Origin: Myxococcales bacterium
GTDB lineage: Bacteria > Myxococcota_A > Polyangia > Haliangiales > Haliangiaceae
Assembly (NCBI GenBank): GCA_016706545.1
Contig: JADJJK010000036.1
Location: forward strand, 13,917-77,916
Direction of reading: 5' to 3'
Length of the DNA: 64,000 nt
In this document: piece after piece, positions 45,698 through 57,030 of the stretch
How positions within the stretch are numbered: the stretch's first letter is position 1
Layout: each line of letters begins with the position of its first letter
Translations under genes and position numbers: made by a program
The notes under the pieces: model-generated
The model's database searches: none
What the model was told of the DNA's origin: nothing
What the model saw: the letters and a program-made list of their open reading frames with translations, nothing else

Positions 45698-47436
45698 CCG
45701 CACCTTCAGGAACCTGGTTTCAGCCCGCGCGTCGCGCTGGCGCCCGCCGGCCCGCGCTCGCGTGCTTGCTCGGCGCCCTGGGCACCGCGTGCGCCCTGGG
45801 CGCCGCGTGCGGCGCCAGTCCGCCAGCGAGCGCGGTTGTGCCGGGGCCGCAACCCGCCGCGCCGGTCGTGCCGCCGGGCGCCGCTGCGCCCCAGTCCCCG
45901 CCAGTCGTGGAGGCCCCCGCCGTGACCCAGACCGCTGCCCCGCAGAACCTGATCTTTCCCGACGAGAGCTTCCGCGCCACCCAGCCGGTTGCCGGGGCGC
46001 CGCGGCCGCTCAGCCTGCCCAGGATCAAGCCGTTCTCGCTCCGCAATGGCATAAAGGTGTACCTGGTCACGCAGCACGCGCTGCCCATCGTCTCGCTCGA
46101 TCTGAACATCGACGGCGGCACGCGCGTCGACCCACCTGGCAAGGAGGGGCTGGCGTCGCTGTGCATGAGCCTGGTCAACGAAGGGACGGTCGCGCTCGAC
46201 AAGATCGCCTACAACGAAGCGCTCGCCGACCTGGCCTCCACCATCAACACCTACGCGGCCTCGGACTCGCACGGCGTATCGCTGAGCTCGCTGTCCAAGA
46301 ACCTGGAGCCAACGCTCGCGCTGTTCCGGCAGACGCTGCTGTCGCCGGGGCTGCGCGCCGAAGATCTCGACCGCCTGGGCAAGCGCCGCATCGAAGCGCT
46401 GCGCCAGGCCAAGGGCACGCCCTCGTCCATCGCGGGGCGGGTCAGCGACGCGCTCTTGTTTGGCCCGGCGCACCCGGCTGGATCGCTCGAGACCGAAGAG
46501 ACCACGGCCAGGATCACGCTCGAGGACTGCAAGCAGCATGTCGCGAGCTGGCTGCGCCCGCGCGGCGCGCGCCTGTTCGTGGTGGGCGACATGACCGAGG
46601 CCCAGGTCCGTCGAGCGTTCGACGGGCCCGAGCTGGCGAGCTGGACCGGCGCGGCCCCCCGCTTGAGCGCGTTGCCCAGGCCGCAGACGCTGCCTGGCCG
46701 CCTGTTCTTGGTCCACGTGCCCGGCGCGGCGCAGTCGCAGGTGCAGCTCCTGCACTTTGGCCCCAAGCGCGTCACGCCGGAGTACTTCGCCACCACGCTC
46801 CTGGGCGCGGTGTTTGGCGGCGGCTTCACCAGCCGCATCAACATGAACCTGCGCGAGGACAAGGGCTACTCGTACGGAGCTCGCGGCGGCTTCTCCTACA
46901 CCCGGGACTACGGCATGTTCGCGGCCGGCGCGTCGGTGCGCACCGACGCGACCTATCAGTCGCTGCTCGAGATCGATCGCGAGCTCAAGGCGCTGTGGGC
47001 CGGCAAGCGGCCGGTCTCCGCCGAGGAGCTGGAGCGCGAGAAGACCGGCGCCATCCTGAGCCTGCCTGGCCGGTTCGCGACCGCCAACGCGGCGCTGGGC
47101 CAGTACCGGGGCCTTGTGTACTTCGGCCTGCCGCTCGACTACTACGCCTCGTACGTGGCCAAGATCTCGCGCGTGACCGCGCGCGACGTCAGCGCCGCGG
47201 CCGCCAGAAACCTGCGGCCCGGGCAGGCGGTGTACCTGGTGGTCGGCGACGCCGACGCCAAGATGATCACGCGCGACGACCAGGGCAAAGACGTCCCGCT
47301 GCAAAAAGACGGCAAGGCGCTGACCTTGCGTGAGGCGCTCGCCGACCTGGCCACCCGCGGCGAGCTGGGCAGCGGCGGCCTGGTGATGCTGGACGCGGAC
47401 GCGAACGTGGTGCAGCCCGCCGCCGCCGGGCGTTGA
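45694..47436 (+). CDS. M16-family peptidase, non-catalytic subunit
   Basis: 580 residues, lipoprotein-like signal (ACALGAACGAS). The M16 fold is seen (PFSLRNGIKVYLVTQHALPI, LNIDGGTRVDPPGKEGLASLC, FGGGFTSRINMNLREDKGYSYGA) but HxxEH is replaced by GLASLCMSL, so it cannot bind zinc. In M16 pairs such a subunit provides the substrate-binding GGGxTSR loop, which is present here. Overlap ATGA with the catalytic gene. Confidence 0.92.
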   Translation: MTAPSGTWFQPARRAGARRPALACLLGALGTACALGAACGASPPASAVVPGPQPAAPVVPPGAAAPQSPPVVEAPAVTQTAAPQNLIFPDESFRATQPVAGAPRPLSLPRIKPFSLRNGIKVYLVTQHALPIVSLDLNIDGGTRVDPPGKEGLASLCMSLVNEGTVALDKIAYNEALADLASTINTYAASDSHGVSLSSLSKNLEPTLALFRQTLLSPGLRAEDLDRLGKRRIEALRQAKGTPSSIAGRVSDALLFGPAHPAGSLETEETTARITLEDCKQHVASWLRPRGARLFVVGDMTEAQVRRAFDGPELASWTGAAPRLSALPRPQTLPGRLFLVHVPGAAQSQVQLLHFGPKRVTPEYFATTLLGAVFGGGFTSRINMNLREDKGYSYGARGGFSYTRDYGMFAAGASVRTDATYQSLLEIDRELKALWAGKRPVSAEELEREKTGAILSLPGRFATANAALGQYRGLVYFGLPLDYYASYVAKISRVTARDVSAAAARNLRPGQAVYLVVGDADAKMITRDDQGKDVPLQKDGKALTLREALADLATRGELGSGGLVMLDADANVVQPAAAGR

Positions 47437-47490
47437 CGCGAGCGCACCAGCGCTCCCGCTTCACTCGCCGCGGGGAGCGCGCTCGTCGTG

Positions 47491-47588
47491 CTCGTCGCAC
47501 TCATCCAGCTCCTACGGCTCGTCGCACTCATCCGGCTCTACGGCTCGTCGCACTCATCCGGCTCCTACGGCTCGTCGCGCTCGTACGG
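47491..47588. repeat. 26/27-nt tandem repeat in a convergent gap
   Basis: Three full units starting CTCGTCGCACTCATCC (47491-47517, 47518-47543, 47544-47570) and one short one fill the 128-base gap between the converging M16 and rsmE genes and run into the last codons of rsmE. Confidence 0.88.
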
Positions 47589-48439
47589 CCGCAATCGCCG
47601 CAAGAGCTGCACCTGGCCAAGCAGCGCCGCGATCGCCGCCTCGACCCGCAAGATCGCCTCGCCCAGCGCCACCTGGGTGAAGCCGCGCTGCTCGAAGGTC
47701 TCCACTTCACGCGCGATCCAGCCGCCCTCGGGTCCCACCGCCAGGGTCAGCGGCCGCCGCTCTCCCGGCGCCACCGCGCTCTCGAGCGTCCGCGCTGCGC
47801 CCGGGTGGGCGATGGCGCAGAGCCGCCCGCTTGCTCGCTCCTTTTCGGGGAAGGCGTCGAGCAGCGACATCAGCCGGCGATGGACACCGAGCACCGGCAG
47901 CCGCGAGGTCGCCCCCTGCTCCGCGCCCTCGCGGGCGGCGCGGCCGAGCGCCTCCGCCGACAGCGCCGGCGAGCCCAGGTAACTCTTGTCCACCCGCCAC
48001 GAGTTGGTGAGGTCGATGCGCTCCACGCCAAACGACGCGGCGATCGCCACGGTGCGAAGGAGCACCTTGGGCCGCGGCACCGCCAGGATCAAGTGGACCG
48101 GCAACGGCGGCGGTGGCGGGCGCTCGATGTGGACGCGCAGCACGCAGCCCTCGCCATCAACGGCGACCACCTCGGCGTATCCAAGCCCGCCGCCCAGGAC
48201 CCCCACCCGCACGCGGCTGCCGGGCACCACCCGGACCACCGTCAAGAGGTGCGCCGCGCGTCGGTCGCGCAGCGTGAGCTCGTGGCCCTCGACGCGGGTC
48301 CAGCCAGCCGGCGCATCGGCGCGAGCTGACGCATCGGAGCCAGCTAGCGCATCGGCGCCAGCTGACGCATCGGCGCCGGTCGGCACGTCGCCGGCGCGAG
48401 ACACCTGCCCCAGCTCCTGGGGCTCGAAGAGGACCAGGT

Positions 48440-48443
<4 letters not shown>
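47565..48443 (-). CDS. rsmE: 16S rRNA m3U1498 methyltransferase
   Basis: 292 residues. Opens VNLVLFEPQEL; the SPOUT knot is seen as AVPRPKVLLRTVAIAASFGV, LTLAVGPEGGWIAREVE and VALGEAILRVEAA. It methylates U1498 of 16S rRNA. The GTG overlaps the upstream acyl-CoA dehydrogenase stop (GTGA). An insertion of about 30 residues (ADASAGADALAG-type, from an 18-nt DNA repeat) lies between the first strand and HELTLRDRRAAHL, so the N-terminal domain is longer than usual. Confidence 0.92.
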
Positions 48444-50104
<1,661 letters not shown>

Positions 50105-50307
50105 GCGCCAGGCTAACAACCCGCGGCGATCTACGCCACCGCGCCAACGCCAACGCGCGCTTTGGCAGCGTGGCCAGGCGCGCTTCCGAAAACGAAGACG
50201 GGAGCCAGCGGCCCCCGGTCATCCAGTGCGGTGGATTGGCGCACCTGACGGCGCGCGAGTCGACCGACCTGGCGTTCAAGTCGTGTCAGCTACCGCGGAT
50301 CCGCTTA

Positions 50308-50718
50308 CTAGATGCGGCCAGGCGGCGGACCTGCCGGCGGCGGGGGCGGTCCGGGCGGCGGACCCACCGGGGCCGGCGCGGTGCCAGCTGGTGCGTTGCC
50401 ACACTGATAGACCACGCGCCACTCCACCGCGTCGCGCGTGCTGGCTCCGGCTTCCTGGACCACGGTGCCGTCCTTCTCCTGGCGCGTCTCCGACGCGGCG
50501 GCGCTGTCCGTGCCGATCACGGTCTCGCCTTCCTGGAGGATCGTGTAGTTCTGGGGACCGCAGTGCTGCGCCATCGCCTGATGGGCGCGCTCCATGGCCT
50601 TGTTGCGATCGCCCTCGAGAGCGATGGTGCCGCCATACTGGCTGCGATTGACGATGCGCGCGGTGCCGCACGCGGCCAGCATCACGCAAACTAATCCGAA
50701 CGAGACTCTGCGAAGCAT
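50308..50718 (-). CDS. small lipoprotein of unknown function
   Basis: 136 residues. Lipobox VMLAACGTA. The mature domain (GGTIALEGDRNKAMERAHQA, YTILQEGETVIGT, VEWRVVYQC) has an alpha/beta look and a Cys pair; the tail is GPPPGPPPPPAG. No family recognised. Divergent from the first DUF4139 gene. Confidence 0.72.
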   Translation of the reverse strand: MLRRVSFGLVCVMLAACGTARIVNRSQYGGTIALEGDRNKAMERAHQAMAQHCGPQNYTILQEGETVIGTDSAAASETRQEKDGTVVQEAGASTRDAVEWRVVYQCGNAPAGTAPAPVGPPPGPPPPPAGPPPGRI

Positions 50719-50838
50719 AGGGCTGCTACCTTGGGTAAGAGACGGACGCTCGCCCTGAAACTAATACGCGCTGCGTCCCGCTGCAAGGCGATTGCCGGCG
50801 TCCTTGACTTCGCGGCGCGCACCCAGGACGCTTGGGCG

Positions 50839-53142
50839 GTGCGAATAGAGGCTCCTGTGGATCGCGTCACGGTGTTCGAGGCAGGGGCACGGGTGACCCG
50901 GCGGGCCTCGCTCCAGCACCCGGCGCCGGCCGAGGTGATCATCTTCGGCCTTCCGCTGGGGCTTCTCGACGACAGCGTCCGCGTCTCCGCCAGCGGCGCG
51001 GTGGCGACGATGGCCACGGTCCTGCTCGAGGCGCCGGGCGAGAACGACAAGCTGGCCGCGCCCACCTCGACGGAGGTCATCGCCGCCAGGCGCGCGGCCG
51101 CCCTGGCCGACGGCGAGATCGAGCGGCTTCGACGCGAGCTCGAGGCGATCGAGCAGAGCCCGCTGGTGGTCGAGCTCGGAGACAAAGAGCCGCCTGCGAG
51201 CTGGGCGGCGTCGACCGCGGCCCGGCGCCAGCTCGCGGCGCTGCGACAGCACCGCACCAGCGAGCTGCGGCTGGCCATGATCGAGGCGCAGCGGCACGCC
51301 AAGGACTGCGGCCGTGTACTCGCCGCCGCGGTGGAGCAAGAGGCGCGCAGATCGAGCGAGCGCTCCCCGCGCGCCGCCGAGCTGCGCAAGGCCGTGCGCG
51401 TGACGCTGACGCCGGCCGGAGCAACGGCCGGAGCAACGGCCGGAGCAACGGCCGGAGCTGAGCAGGCGGCGGGCCAAGGCGCGGTGGAGCTGTCGCTCGA
51501 ATACGCGGTGCGCGGCGCGCGCTGGGTCCCAAGCTACGTCGCGCGGATCGAGAGCGGCAGCGTGGAGCTGACCATGCGCGCCTCGCTCGTTCAGCGCACC
51601 GGTGAGGACTGGCGCGGCGTGGCGCTGGAGCTATCGACCGCCGCGCTCGACCGCCACAGCGAGCTGCCGGAGCTGGCGGCGCTGCGGCTCGGCAAGCGCC
51701 AGCCTGCGGCGTCGCCGCGCTACCGCCCGCCGCCGCAGGGCGTCGACGAGCTGTTCGCCGATTTCTCTCGCGAGCTGACGCGCGCCGCGGCCGCGCCCGC
51801 CGCGCCGCCGGCCGCGCCGGCCTCGAGCGCCAAGCCGATGCCGCCGACGGAGGTCGTCCTGGCCGGAGGGCCGCTGCCAAGGCCGGGGCCGTCGGGGCCT
51901 TTGGTGGGGTCGGTGATGTTTGGCCTGCCCCATGGCCCAGGCGACGGCGCGTACGGCAGCGGCGCCGAGGAGGAGGTGGACACCAAGGTCGATCTGGCGC
52001 GCCGCTCGGCGCCAGGCTCAGCCGCCGGCGCGGCCCGGCCGGCCCCCGGCGCACCGCCGCCGATGGCTGTGCAAGCGCTGCGCAAGTCGGCGTCCGCGGA
52101 GACCAGCACGCTGCGCACCGTCGTCGGCGGCGGCAGGGCCAAGGCGCGGGACTCCGCCGTCTATCACGACGACGCCCTGGCTGCCCCCAGGCCGAGCCCC
52201 GACCGCGGCACCGGCGCGGGCCCAAGCGGCCGCCCTGGTGACGCGCTGGTCGCGCAGCTCGACTTCCACGGCCTCATGATGGCCGGCTTCGATCACCCAC
52301 AGCGCGGCCAGCTCGTGGCCATGTCGCTGGCCGTTCGCTACCAGCTCAGCGACCCCGGCAAGCTCAGCGGCGCCGACGCTGGCAGGTTGCAGCACCGCCT
52401 GGCCGCCGCGAGCCAGGCCGCGGAGCGCGTCGAGCAAAGCGAGCCGCCCGCGGGCATGTCCTGCGACTGGTCGCACGACTTCGACTACGCCCTCGCCGCC
52501 GAGGGCCGCATCGACGTCCCGTCTGATGGCGGCTGGCACTCGATCCCGCTGTGTACCCGCACCACGTCCGCTCGCGTGCGCCACGTCGGCGTGCCGCGCG
52601 AGCAACCCGACGTGTTCCGCAGCGCGACCGCGCACAACCCCTTCGAGGCGCCCCTCTTGCCGGGCCCGGTGGACGTCTACGACGGCAGCCGTTTCCTCGT
52701 CACCGCCCCGCTGCCCATGGTGGCGCCAGGCGGAGAGCTGGAGCTGCCGCTCGGCGTGGACCCCTCGATCAAGATCGCGCGCAACACCGAGTATCGCGAG
52801 GAGGTAACTGGCATGCTGCGCGGCGGGCTGCGCCTGATCCACGACCTGCGGATCGACATCCACAACCACTCTGCCGCCCCCATCGATCTCGAGATCCGCG
52901 AGCGGGTGCCGGTGCCTCGCGAGCATGACAGCGACGAGATCCAGGTCAAGGTCACCGCGTGCAAGCCACCGTGGCAGCCGTGGACTCCGCCGCTCGGCTC
53001 TCCGCACGATCAGGAGCTGCGCGGCGGCCACGCCTGGCGACTCGAGGTGGCGGCGCGCGGCACCGCGAACCTGACCGCCACTTACGAGATCCAGATCGCC
53101 GCCAAGCACGAGGTCATCGGCGGCAACCGGAGAGAGTCATGA
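50839..53142 (+). CDS. DUF4139 (MuiA-like) protein, first of pair
   Basis: 767 residues. N-terminal segment PVDRVTVFEAGARVTRRASL and coiled helical region (DUF4140), then DUF4139 beta-rich halves (ELSLEYAVRGARWVPSYVARIE, TGEDWRGVALELSTA, then RFLVTAPLPMVAPGGELELPLGVDPSIKI). No signal peptide or membrane helix. Contains an Ala/Pro-rich insert (about 330-470) and a 12-nt DNA repeat GGAGCAACGGCC (51420-51456) coding TAGATAGA. The family is named after a mucoidy inhibitor but has no established reaction. The GTG start is the one that opens the conserved segment. Overlaps the next gene by ATGA. Confidence 0.85.
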   Translation: MRIEAPVDRVTVFEAGARVTRRASLQHPAPAEVIIFGLPLGLLDDSVRVSASGAVATMATVLLEAPGENDKLAAPTSTEVIAARRAAALADGEIERLRRELEAIEQSPLVVELGDKEPPASWAASTAARRQLAALRQHRTSELRLAMIEAQRHAKDCGRVLAAAVEQEARRSSERSPRAAELRKAVRVTLTPAGATAGATAGATAGAEQAAGQGAVELSLEYAVRGARWVPSYVARIESGSVELTMRASLVQRTGEDWRGVALELSTAALDRHSELPELAALRLGKRQPAASPRYRPPPQGVDELFADFSRELTRAAAAPAAPPAAPASSAKPMPPTEVVLAGGPLPRPGPSGPLVGSVMFGLPHGPGDGAYGSGAEEEVDTKVDLARRSAPGSAAGAARPAPGAPPPMAVQALRKSASAETSTLRTVVGGGRAKARDSAVYHDDALAAPRPSPDRGTGAGPSGRPGDALVAQLDFHGLMMAGFDHPQRGQLVAMSLAVRYQLSDPGKLSGADAGRLQHRLAAASQAAERVEQSEPPAGMSCDWSHDFDYALAAEGRIDVPSDGGWHSIPLCTRTTSARVRHVGVPREQPDVFRSATAHNPFEAPLLPGPVDVYDGSRFLVTAPLPMVAPGGELELPLGVDPSIKIARNTEYREEVTGMLRGGLRLIHDLRIDIHNHSAAPIDLEIRERVPVPREHDSDEIQVKVTACKPPWQPWTPPLGSPHDQELRGGHAWRLEVAARGTANLTATYEIQIAAKHEVIGGNRRES

Positions 53143-54818
53143 TCGCCGTAACCCGCCTGGTGGTGACGGCGCCGATCACCCACGTCACCGTGCTGGAGGA
53201 CCGCGCAGTGGTGAGCCGGCGGGTGACCGCTGCGCAGCTCGACGTGCGGGGCGCGAGCGACGACGACGCCACGCAGGTGCGCCTGCTGATCGAGGGCGTG
53301 TCGCCGATCTTGGTGGACAAGTCGCTGCGAGTGAGCAGCGGCGCGACGCGGCTCCGCGTGCTCGACGTTCGCTGCCGACGCGCGCTGGCGCCCTGGCGCA
53401 GCGGCGCGCCCGCGCCCTCCGGCGGCGCCACCGCGGAAGGGTCGGACGAGGCCAGCAAGGCCACCAAGGCCGTCGCCGCCGCGCAGCACCAGCTCGAGCT
53501 GGCCCGCGCCGCCGCCGCGCTGGCCAGGGATCACCTGGCCGCGCACGCCAAGCTGCGCCGCGCCGAGCTGGCCAGCCTGGCCGCCGCCGCGGCGCGCGGC
53601 CTGCCGTGCGCCGACGCCGCCGAGCCGCTCGCCGCCGCCGACGCGGAGGCCCGCGCGCTCGGCGAGCGCATCGTCGACGCTGACGAGCTGGTCGGCGAAC
53701 GAGAACGCGCGCTGTCCGACGCCGCGCAGCTCGAGACCCTGGCGCAGCAGCGCAAGGGCAAGGACGTCGCCACGCTCGAGATCGACTGCCTGATGACGCC
53801 GCTTGGCCCCGGCGAGGCGAGCGCCGCGGACGCCGCGACGCTGACCATCGAGTACCTGGTGCCCGCCGCTGCCTGGCGCCCGGTGCATCGCGCGCAGCTC
53901 GTCGGCAGCACGGTGTCGTGGGAGCTGGGGGCGTGCGTGTGGCAGCGCACCGGCGAGGATTGGACCGACGTGGACCTGTCGTTGTCGGCCGAGCGGCCAT
54001 CGCTGGGCGTCGAGCCCCCGGAGCTGTCCGACGACGAGCTCGAGGTGCGGCCCAGGCCCGCCACCGTGCAGGTGCAGGCCCGCGAGCAGGAGATCGAGCG
54101 GGCCGGCGGCGGCAGCGACCCATCGGCCGCGGCGCCCACGGTGATGGGCATCGACGACGGCGGCCTGGGCCTGGTGCTGCGCCCGGCGACCCGCGCGACG
54201 ATCGCCGCCGATGGCCGCCCGCACCGGGTGACGCTCAGCTCGTTCCAGAGCGACGCCGAGGTCGAGCTCCTGGCCATCCCGCTGCGCTCGCCGCTGTGCC
54301 ACGTGCGCACGCGCTTCACCAACCACGGCAAGAGCCCGCTGCTCGCTGGCCCGGTGGACCTCGTGCGCCGCGCCGGCGTGGTGGGCCGCGGCGAGACCGG
54401 CTTTCTGGCCGCTGGCGAGCGCGCCACGCTGGGCTTTGGCAGCGAGCCGGAGGTCCGGGTCCACCGCGAGCTCCGCGAAGAGCAGGACGAAGGATCGATC
54501 CTCAGCGGCAGCGTGACCCGGACCGTGCGCGTGATCATCCGGGTGTCCAACCTGGGCAGCAGCGCTCGTCAGGTGCTGGTGCAAGACCGGGTCCCGGTCT
54601 CGGAGCTCGAGCAGGTCGTGGTCACCGTGTCCGCGCCGGAAGCGTTTCGACTGGAGCGCGAGCGCCGGCCTGGCGAGGCGCCGCTCGCGCAGATCACCGA
54701 GCGAACGATCGACGAGCACGGCCTGGTCACCTGGGTGGTGCCGCTGGCGCCCCGCGGTCGCGCCGCGGTGGCGCTCGAGTACCGCATCAAGAGCCCGCGC
54801 GGGTTCGCCGGCCTGTAG
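53139..54818 (+). CDS. DUF4139 (MuiA-like) protein, second of pair
   Basis: 559 residues. Same plan as its neighbour: APITHVTVLEDRAVVSRRVT, a coiled-coil (about 115-205), then TLTIEYLVPAAAWRPVHRAQL, WQRTGEDWTDVDLSLSAERP and the beta-rich C-terminal part. No signal peptide. Co-translated with the first gene by a four-base overlap. The two are paralogues, likely a heteromer; they may derive from one duplication. Function unknown. Confidence 0.87.
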   Translation: MIAVTRLVVTAPITHVTVLEDRAVVSRRVTAAQLDVRGASDDDATQVRLLIEGVSPILVDKSLRVSSGATRLRVLDVRCRRALAPWRSGAPAPSGGATAEGSDEASKATKAVAAAQHQLELARAAAALARDHLAAHAKLRRAELASLAAAAARGLPCADAAEPLAAADAEARALGERIVDADELVGERERALSDAAQLETLAQQRKGKDVATLEIDCLMTPLGPGEASAADAATLTIEYLVPAAAWRPVHRAQLVGSTVSWELGACVWQRTGEDWTDVDLSLSAERPSLGVEPPELSDDELEVRPRPATVQVQAREQEIERAGGGSDPSAAAPTVMGIDDGGLGLVLRPATRATIAADGRPHRVTLSSFQSDAEVELLAIPLRSPLCHVRTRFTNHGKSPLLAGPVDLVRRAGVVGRGETGFLAAGERATLGFGSEPEVRVHRELREEQDEGSILSGSVTRTVRVIIRVSNLGSSARQVLVQDRVPVSELEQVVVTVSAPEAFRLERERRPGEAPLAQITERTIDEHGLVTWVVPLAPRGRAAVALEYRIKSPRGFAGL

Positions 54819-54824
54819 GCTCGC

Positions 54825-55827
54825 ATGAAGCAAGGAACCTTCGAGCGGCTCGGCGAGCTGGCGCAGATGCTCGGCAACCGCGTCGCCAAGAACGCGCGCG
54901 CTGGGGCGGTGGGCGCAGCGCGAGCAAGTCACCTGCTACCGGCTCTACGATTGCGACATCCCGGAGCTGCCCCTCTCCATCGACCGCTACGAAGACGCCC
55001 TGGTCATCTCCGATTGCCGCTTGCCGCCTCGGCCCGAGCGCGGCGAGGACGCCGATCCAGCGCACCTGGCGGCGTGGCTGACCGCGACCGTCGAGGCGGC
55101 GCGCCACTCGCTCGGCGTCGCGCCGACGAACGTGTTCGTCAAGCAGCGCCAGCCCCAGCGCGACCGCCAGGCCGGCCACCAGTACGAGCGGCTGGCAGAG
55201 CGAGGCGTGTGGCGCGAGGTCAAGGAAGGCGGCTTGCGCTTCCGCGTCAACCTCAGCGACTACCTCGACACCGGCCTCTTCCTCGATCATCGGATGACCC
55301 GCCGCCGAGCCGCCGCCGAGTCCGGTGCGCGCACCATGCTCAACCTGTTCTGCTACACCGGCGCGTTCTCGGTGTACTGCGCCGCCGCCGGCATGAACAC
55401 CACCAGCGTCGACCTGTCCGCGACCTACCTCGACTGGGCGCGCGAGAACCTCGCGCTCAACCAGCTCGAGCCCGCCGCGCACGCGCTGGTGCGCGGCGAC
55501 GTGCGCGAGGTGCTCGACGAGCTGGCCCGCCGCCGGCAACGCTTCGACCTGGCCGTGGTCGACCCGCCCACGTTCTCCAACTCCAAGCGCATGACCACCA
55601 CCTGGGACGTGCAGCGCGACCACGTCGAGCTGCTCGCCGCGGTGGCCGCGGTGGTCCGCCCTGGCGGCATCATCTGGTTCTCCACCAACCGGCGCCGCTT
55701 CGTGCTGGACAGCGACGTCGCCGCGCGCCTGCCCAGGCGAGCCAAGGTCGAGGACCTGTCGGTGGCCACCATCCCTCCGGACTTCCGCGACCATCACATC
55801 CACCGCGCCTACCGCATCGAAGTGTGA
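54825..55827 (+). pseudogene. RlmK-type rRNA methyltransferase with a frameshift
   Basis: About 334 residues when corrected. The first 25 codons (MKQGTFERLGELAQMLGNRV) are in one frame; the rest (LGRWAQREQVTCYRLYDCDI onward) is in another. Adding CG to the GC dinucleotide run at about 54892-54901 restores NARALGRWAQRE, as in the family. The SAM-binding motif I (MLNLFCYTGAFSVYCAA) and catalytic motif IV (VVDPPTFSNSKRM) match the C-terminal half of RlmKL (23S rRNA m7G2069). A GC dinucleotide run can slip naturally, so a real phase-variable frame is possible, but a consensus error is as likely. Confidence 0.85.
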
Positions 55828-55841
55828 ATCGACGTGTGACT

Positions 55842-55889
55842 CGACGCCCGAAGCGACGCCCAAAGCGACGCCCGAAGCGACGCCCGAAT
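55842..55889. repeat. 12-nt tandem repeat in a convergent gap
   Basis: Four units CGACGCCCGAAG (one CAAAG variant, one CGAAT) fill most of the 67-base gap between the methyltransferase (plus) and the ComEA-like lipoprotein gene (minus). Confidence 0.88.
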
Positions 55890-55894
55890 CGACG

Positions 55895-56917
55895 CTACTC
55901 CGACCAGCGCGTCTCGGTGAGCACGCGGTAGCCGGTCTTGGTGTTGATGAAGGCCGAGCGGTTCACGCCGCTCCACGGATCAGGCGCAAACGAGTAGTAG
56001 CAGCCAGCGAACTGCTGGCCGCTGACCTGGGTGCTCAGATCCGCCAGCCCGGCGGCGATGCCGGTGACGCCGCCGTAGCGGTTGGCGTAGTTGACCGTGT
56101 AGGTCACCTGCTGCAGCACCTCGGCGCCGGTGGCCAGGTTGGGCAGCATCTCGCCGCCCAGGCTCGCGACCATGGCCGGATCCACGCCAAAGCAGGCGAG
56201 GCCGGTGGGCTGGCCAGGCATGCCGGCGACCTCATCGTACAGATCGAACGCGGTCGCCAGCGCGGCGTCACGGTGGAGCCCGTTGACCGAGCCGACCAGC
56301 AGATCAAACGGCGTGACGATGGCGGCGTCGCGGATGGAGCGGAAGGTCTCGATGCTGACACCGTAGATGTCCACCAGGGTCTGCACGCTGGTGATCGGCC
56401 GCGCCGCGATGATGAGCGGCGCCACGATCTCCGCCTTGAAGCGCAAGACCGGGAGCAGCGCCGCGCTCGACACCGAGTTGACGTAGCCGAGGATCGCGGT
56501 CACGTCATCGGTGGACACGCCCAGCTCTTCGTAGACCCCGGCGCAGCTCGGGCCGATCCAGTTGGCGGCGCGCGCGGCCGAGGTGATGGCCGCAAGCCGC
56601 GCCTGCGCGATGCCGGACACCGACGAGAGATCCAGCAGGCTGACAAACGGGGTCGTCGCGCGGCGCGCGACGATGGCGCTGGCGACGTTGCTCGGCAGAT
56701 AGGCGTCGAGCGCGGCCAGAGAGGCGCTGTTCACATAGCCCAGGATGCCCTGGCACTCAGGCGGCACATCGACGTCATTGAGGGTCAGCGGGGCGCTGTC
56801 CTCGCTGAGGGTGACTTCGCCGGCTGCGTCGGTGCAGCCCGCCGCCATCGAGGCCACCGCAGCCAGCAGCGCGCCGGAGATCCATAGACCTACTTGTTGG
56901 TGCGTATTTCTCTTCAT
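55895..56917 (-). CDS. lipoprotein with ComEA-like helix-hairpin-helix repeats
   Basis: 340 residues. Lipobox ASMAAGC. Three copies of a repeat of the form ILGYVNSASLAALDAYLPSN then AxxIVARRxxTxFxSLLDL and VSGIAQARLAAI (about 55-125, 135-200, 205-235, the last shorter) resemble the helix-hairpin-helix of ComEA, which binds DNA. The C-terminal part (YYSFAPDPWSGVNRSAFINT) is separate and unrecognised. A surface-exposed DNA-binding lipoprotein is a plausible role but inferred. The ATG is chosen to start the signal peptide directly. A TTGACA lies upstream (56974-56979, minus) with only a weak -10. Confidence 0.8.
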   Translation of the reverse strand: MKRNTHQQVGLWISGALLAAVASMAAGCTDAAGEVTLSEDSAPLTLNDVDVPPECQGILGYVNSASLAALDAYLPSNVASAIVARRATTPFVSLLDLSSVSGIAQARLAAITSAARAANWIGPSCAGVYEELGVSTDDVTAILGYVNSVSSAALLPVLRFKAEIVAPLIIAARPITSVQTLVDIYGVSIETFRSIRDAAIVTPFDLLVGSVNGLHRDAALATAFDLYDEVAGMPGQPTGLACFGVDPAMVASLGGEMLPNLATGAEVLQQVTYTVNYANRYGGVTGIAAGLADLSTQVSGQQFAGCYYSFAPDPWSGVNRSAFINTKTGYRVLTETRWSE

Positions 56918-57030
56918 GCGCTGCTTATCGCACGCGAGTTGTACATTGGCGATGCACAATTGCGTCGCGGCTGTGTCAACGCAGGACGTGAATCGTGTAA
57001 TTCGCGACTGTCATGACGTTAGATTCGTAA

